Assembly (NCBI GenBank): GCA_007117255.1
Contig: SKGU01000011.1
Coordinates: forward strand, 1 to 34,274
Origin: Natronohydrobacter sp.
GTDB taxonomy: Bacteria > Pseudomonadota > Alphaproteobacteria > Rhodobacterales > Rhodobacteraceae
Reading direction: 5' to 3'
Length of the DNA stretch: 34,274 bases
Every line of letters begins with the position of its first letter. Position 1 is the stretch's first letter. The notes under the pieces were generated by a model. That model saw only the letters and a program-made list of their open reading frames with translations. It was not told the DNA's origin and made no database searches. The position numbers were made by a program, and so were the translations under genes. Positions 32,276-34,274 of this stretch are shown piece by piece.

Positions 32276-32449
32276 GGGATATTTGGACAAGGATGAAAAG
32301 GGATTGTTTACCTTTATGCGCGAAGGTGAGCCTGCGGTACAGGGAGGGATCCCGATGACCGCCAAGGGTGAAAGCACCGCGCCTCCCCCGGATAACCGGG
32401 CCCAGGCGCGGTGCCGATGTTCTGTGTTTCATCCTTGTCCAAATATCCC
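32276..32449. repeat. Nested inverted repeat between cobO and cobQ
   Basis: A 23-base arm (32276-32298, starting GGGATATTTGGACAAGG) is repeated as its exact reverse complement at 32427-32449. The 128 bases between contain a second, independent palindrome (32374-32414). No target-site duplication is evident and the interior codes for nothing recognisable. The arm resembles a dispersed Rhodobacterales end-of-gene repeat, here present as two convergent copies. It could be two repeat copies, a small non-autonomous element, or a strong folded RNA between the two genes. Confidence 0.8.
32374..32414. repeat. Strong hairpin inside the nested inverted repeat
   Basis: GCACCGCGCCT (32374-32384) pairs with AGGCGCGGTGC (32404-32414), and inside it CCCGG (32387-32391) pairs with CCGGG (32396-32400) around an ATAA loop. 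The result is a stem of 16 base pairs broken by a small internal loop. No U-tract follows on the plus strand. It would fold very stably in RNA or single-stranded DNA. Confidence 0.7.
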
Positions 32450-32497
32450 CGCCGGAGGCGCACATCTGCGCGTGAGAATCTCGCTTGGGGCCGCGTC

Positions 32498-33940
32498 ATG
32501 ACTGCGCTGATGATCCAGGGCGCGGGCAGCAATGTCGGAAAATCCATGCTGGTGGCGGGGCTGTGCCGCGCGGCCCGCGCGCGCGGCCTGTCGGTTGCGC
32601 CCTTCAAGCCGCAGAACATGTCCAACAATGCCGCCGTCACTGTGGACGGGGGCGAGATCGGGCGCGCGCAGGCGCTACAGGCATTTGCCTGCGGGCTGGA
32701 ACCAGTGGTGGACATGAACCCGGTCCTGTTGAAGCCCGAATCCGAGACTGGCGCGCAGGTTATCGTGCAGGGAAAGCGCCTGACCACAACCCGTGCGGCC
32801 GAGTACAAGAACCTAAAGCCGGAACTCATGGGCGCAGTGCTCGAAAGCTTCAGGCGCCTAAGTGCGGCATATGACCTGGTGATCGTGGAGGGCGCGGGCA
32901 GCCCCGCCGAAGTTAATTTGCGCGCTGGCGATATTGCCAATATGGGCTTTGCTCGGGTGGCGGATGTGCCGGTCATACTCGTGGGTGACATCGACCGTGG
33001 GGGGGTCATCGCGCAGTTAGTCGGTACGCAGGCCGTGATTGACCCAGAAGATGCGGCCATGATCGCGGGTTTCGTGATCAACAAGTTCCGTGGCGACCCG
33101 CGCCTGTTCGACGGTGGATACAGGCTGATTGCCGCGTGCACCGGCTGGCCCGGTTTTGGTGTGCTGCCCTGGTTCACAGATGCGTGGCGCCTGCCAGCAG
33201 AGGATGCGCTTGATCTGCGAAATGGGCCGCGCCATACCGGGCTTCACATCGTCTGCCTGCAACTCTCGCGCATTGCGAATTTCGATGATCTCGACCCGCT
33301 CGCGCAGGAACCGGGAGTGCAACTGACCATGCTAGGCGCGGGACAGGCCATTCCGGGCGATGCAGATGTCGTGATCCTGCCCGGCACCAAATCAACGCGG
33401 GGGGATCTGGCTTTTCTGCGCGCGCAGGGCTGGGACATAGATCTTGCAGCCCATATCCGACGTGGCGGCCATGTGCTGGGGATTTGCGGCGGTTATCAGA
33501 TGCTGGGTGCGTCAATTTCGGACCCTGACGGGCTGGAGGGACCCGCTGGGCGTGATCGCGGCCTCGGCCATCTGGCTATCGACACGGTGATGCACCCTGA
33601 CAAACACCTGACGCGCGTGCAGGCCATGCATGCCGCAACCGGAAAGGCGTTTGACGGCTATGAAATCCATATAGGTCGCAGTGAGGGCGCAGACCGCGCG
33701 CGCCCTTTCGCCCATATCGCGGGTCAGCCAGAGGGCGCTATCAGCGCATCAGGGCGTGTGCAAGGCAGCTACCTGCATGGCATGTTCCGCGATGATGATT
33801 TTCGCGCTGCATGGCTGGCGGGTTTTGGGGTCTCTGTCCAGACTGGCTATACAGAGAGCATCGAGAACACGCTGGATACTCTGGCCGTACATCTTGAGGC
33901 GCATCTGAATGTAGCCGGATTGCTGACGCTTGCACGATAA
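32498..33940 (+). CDS. cobQ: Adenosylcobyric acid synthase (glutamine-hydrolysing), CobQ
   Basis: A 480-residue amidotransferase that amidates side chains b, d, e and g of adenosylcobyrinic acid a,c-diamide to give adenosylcobyric acid. The N-terminal synthetase domain has IQGAGSNVGKSMLVAGLCRA, FKPQNMSNNAAVT, EGAGSPAEVNLRAGDIANMG and ILVGDIDRGGVIAQLVGT. The glutaminase domain carries the nucleophile cysteine in GHVLGICGGYQMLG and ends with GSYLHGMF. The start at 32498 (MTALMIQGAGSNV) fits the family; upstream codons lie in the repeat. The ribosome binding site is weak (TTGGGG). It is complete and of normal length. Confidence 0.96.
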   Translation: MTALMIQGAGSNVGKSMLVAGLCRAARARGLSVAPFKPQNMSNNAAVTVDGGEIGRAQALQAFACGLEPVVDMNPVLLKPESETGAQVIVQGKRLTTTRAAEYKNLKPELMGAVLESFRRLSAAYDLVIVEGAGSPAEVNLRAGDIANMGFARVADVPVILVGDIDRGGVIAQLVGTQAVIDPEDAAMIAGFVINKFRGDPRLFDGGYRLIAACTGWPGFGVLPWFTDAWRLPAEDALDLRNGPRHTGLHIVCLQLSRIANFDDLDPLAQEPGVQLTMLGAGQAIPGDADVVILPGTKSTRGDLAFLRAQGWDIDLAAHIRRGGHVLGICGGYQMLGASISDPDGLEGPAGRDRGLGHLAIDTVMHPDKHLTRVQAMHAATGKAFDGYEIHIGRSEGADRARPFAHIAGQPEGAISASGRVQGSYLHGMFRDDDFRAAWLAGFGVSVQTGYTESIENTLDTLAVHLEAHLNVAGLLTLAR

Positions 33941-34153
33941 TGGGCGCGCCAATCCGCATAGCGTTCACTTGATTTTATGAAATAAGTTTTTTTTGCCGAA
34001 CTTGAGCCGATAGACAGCTTCGCTGTCGAATACCGTGATAGCTCTCAGAACAGAGTGCAGCCTTGTAGCGCATTCGAAATAAAAATTTCATAATCTGCCA
34101 AGCCAGAGAGGCCAGACAATATCGCCCAAGCAACTTATAACTTCAGCGTTGAA
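33941..34153. other. AT-richer intergenic region between cobQ and tRNA-Ser
   Basis: These 213 bases hold no gene I can support. They are visibly richer in A and T than the rest of the window (runs such as eight T at 33987-33994 and AAATAAAAATTT near 34079). A small stem-loop, GACAG-CTTCG-CTGTC, lies at 34013-34027, and a 9-base inverted repeat TTATGAAAT/ATTTCATAA at 33975-33983 and 34085-34093. This could be degraded acquired DNA next to a tRNA gene. Confidence 0.4.
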
Positions 34154-34243
34154 TGGCGGAGACGATGGGATTCGAACCCACGAGACCCTTCCGGGCCTAC
34201 TCCCTTAGCAGGGGAGCGCCTTCGACCACTCGGCCACGTCTCC
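34154..34243 (-). tRNA. tRNA-Ser (anticodon GCT)
   Basis: The minus strand from 34243 folds as a class II tRNA. The acceptor stem GGAGACG pairs with CGTCTCC, the D-loop region is GTGGCCGAGTGG, the anticodon loop is CTGCTAA (anticodon GCT, reading AGC/AGT), a long variable arm (TAGGCCCGGAAGGGTCT) follows, and the T arm has GGGTTCGAATCCC. The discriminator G and CCA end are encoded (34154-34157). The long variable arm confirms serine. Confidence 0.96.
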
Positions 34244-34274
34244 GTCGACCCGTGTAATGATGTCCCCCCAGAGC

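Noticed and set aside
33975..34093. Inverted 9-mers TTATGAAAT/ATTTCATAA flanking the AT-rich strip as ends of a mobile element
   Set aside because: Nine bases in AT-rich DNA can match by chance, there is no target duplication and nothing transposase-like between them.

Overview
The window looks like a chromosomal segment of a GC-rich alphaproteobacterium, most likely of the order Rhodobacterales. This rests on the aerobic (cobG/cobN-type) cobalamin gene order, the sequence style of the proteins, a GC-rich repeat next to cobO of a kind I associate with this order, and dense ATGA-coupled operons. No ribosomal RNA, CRISPR array or intact insertion sequence was seen.

Positions 1-3700 hold a worn accessory region. 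A LysR-type effector-binding domain is cut off at its 5' side and abuts a fragment resembling the C-terminus of an NADPH-dependent FMN reductase. Next come an intact fusion of a ring-cleaving glyoxalase-fold dioxygenase with a carboxylesterase, a divergent pirin, and a frameshifted DUF418 membrane protein remnant. This looks like the residue of a quinone/aromatic electrophile detoxification locus.

Positions 3709-13797 hold nine genes, all on the minus strand. In transcription order they are an OmpA-family lipid-free envelope protein, a one-helix membrane protein, an 1101-residue exported protein with two SH3-like domains, an exported protein of unknown function, an exported leucine-rich-repeat protein, an exported double-SH3 protein, an exported sulfite-oxidase-fold protein without cysteines, a sensor histidine kinase and a response regulator with a LuxR-type helix-turn-helix. 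The last three are ATGA-coupled. I do not recognise this set as a described system and it is my main candidate for something new: an envelope or surface assembly with its own two-component system.

Positions 14036-17421 hold a cobalamin riboswitch on the plus strand, two small reading frames and a BtuD/BtuF/BtuC-like ABC importer. Positions 17428-31575 hold a second cobalamin riboswitch on the minus strand driving a tightly packed operon: DUF1636, cobW, cobN, cobG, cobH, cobI, cobJ, cobL, cobE, cobM, cobB, cobA and cobF. cobK lies in the opposite orientation between cobJ and cobL, overlapping both. Positions 31623-33940 carry cobO and cobQ on the plus strand, separated by a nested inverted repeat. 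A tRNA-Ser(GCT) on the minus strand ends the window.

Together the cob genes cover most steps from uroporphyrinogen III to adenosylcobyric acid. The importer gives a salvage route, and both are under B12 feedback. cobS/cobT (chelatase partners), cobC/cobD, cobP/cobU/cobV and btuB are not in this window.
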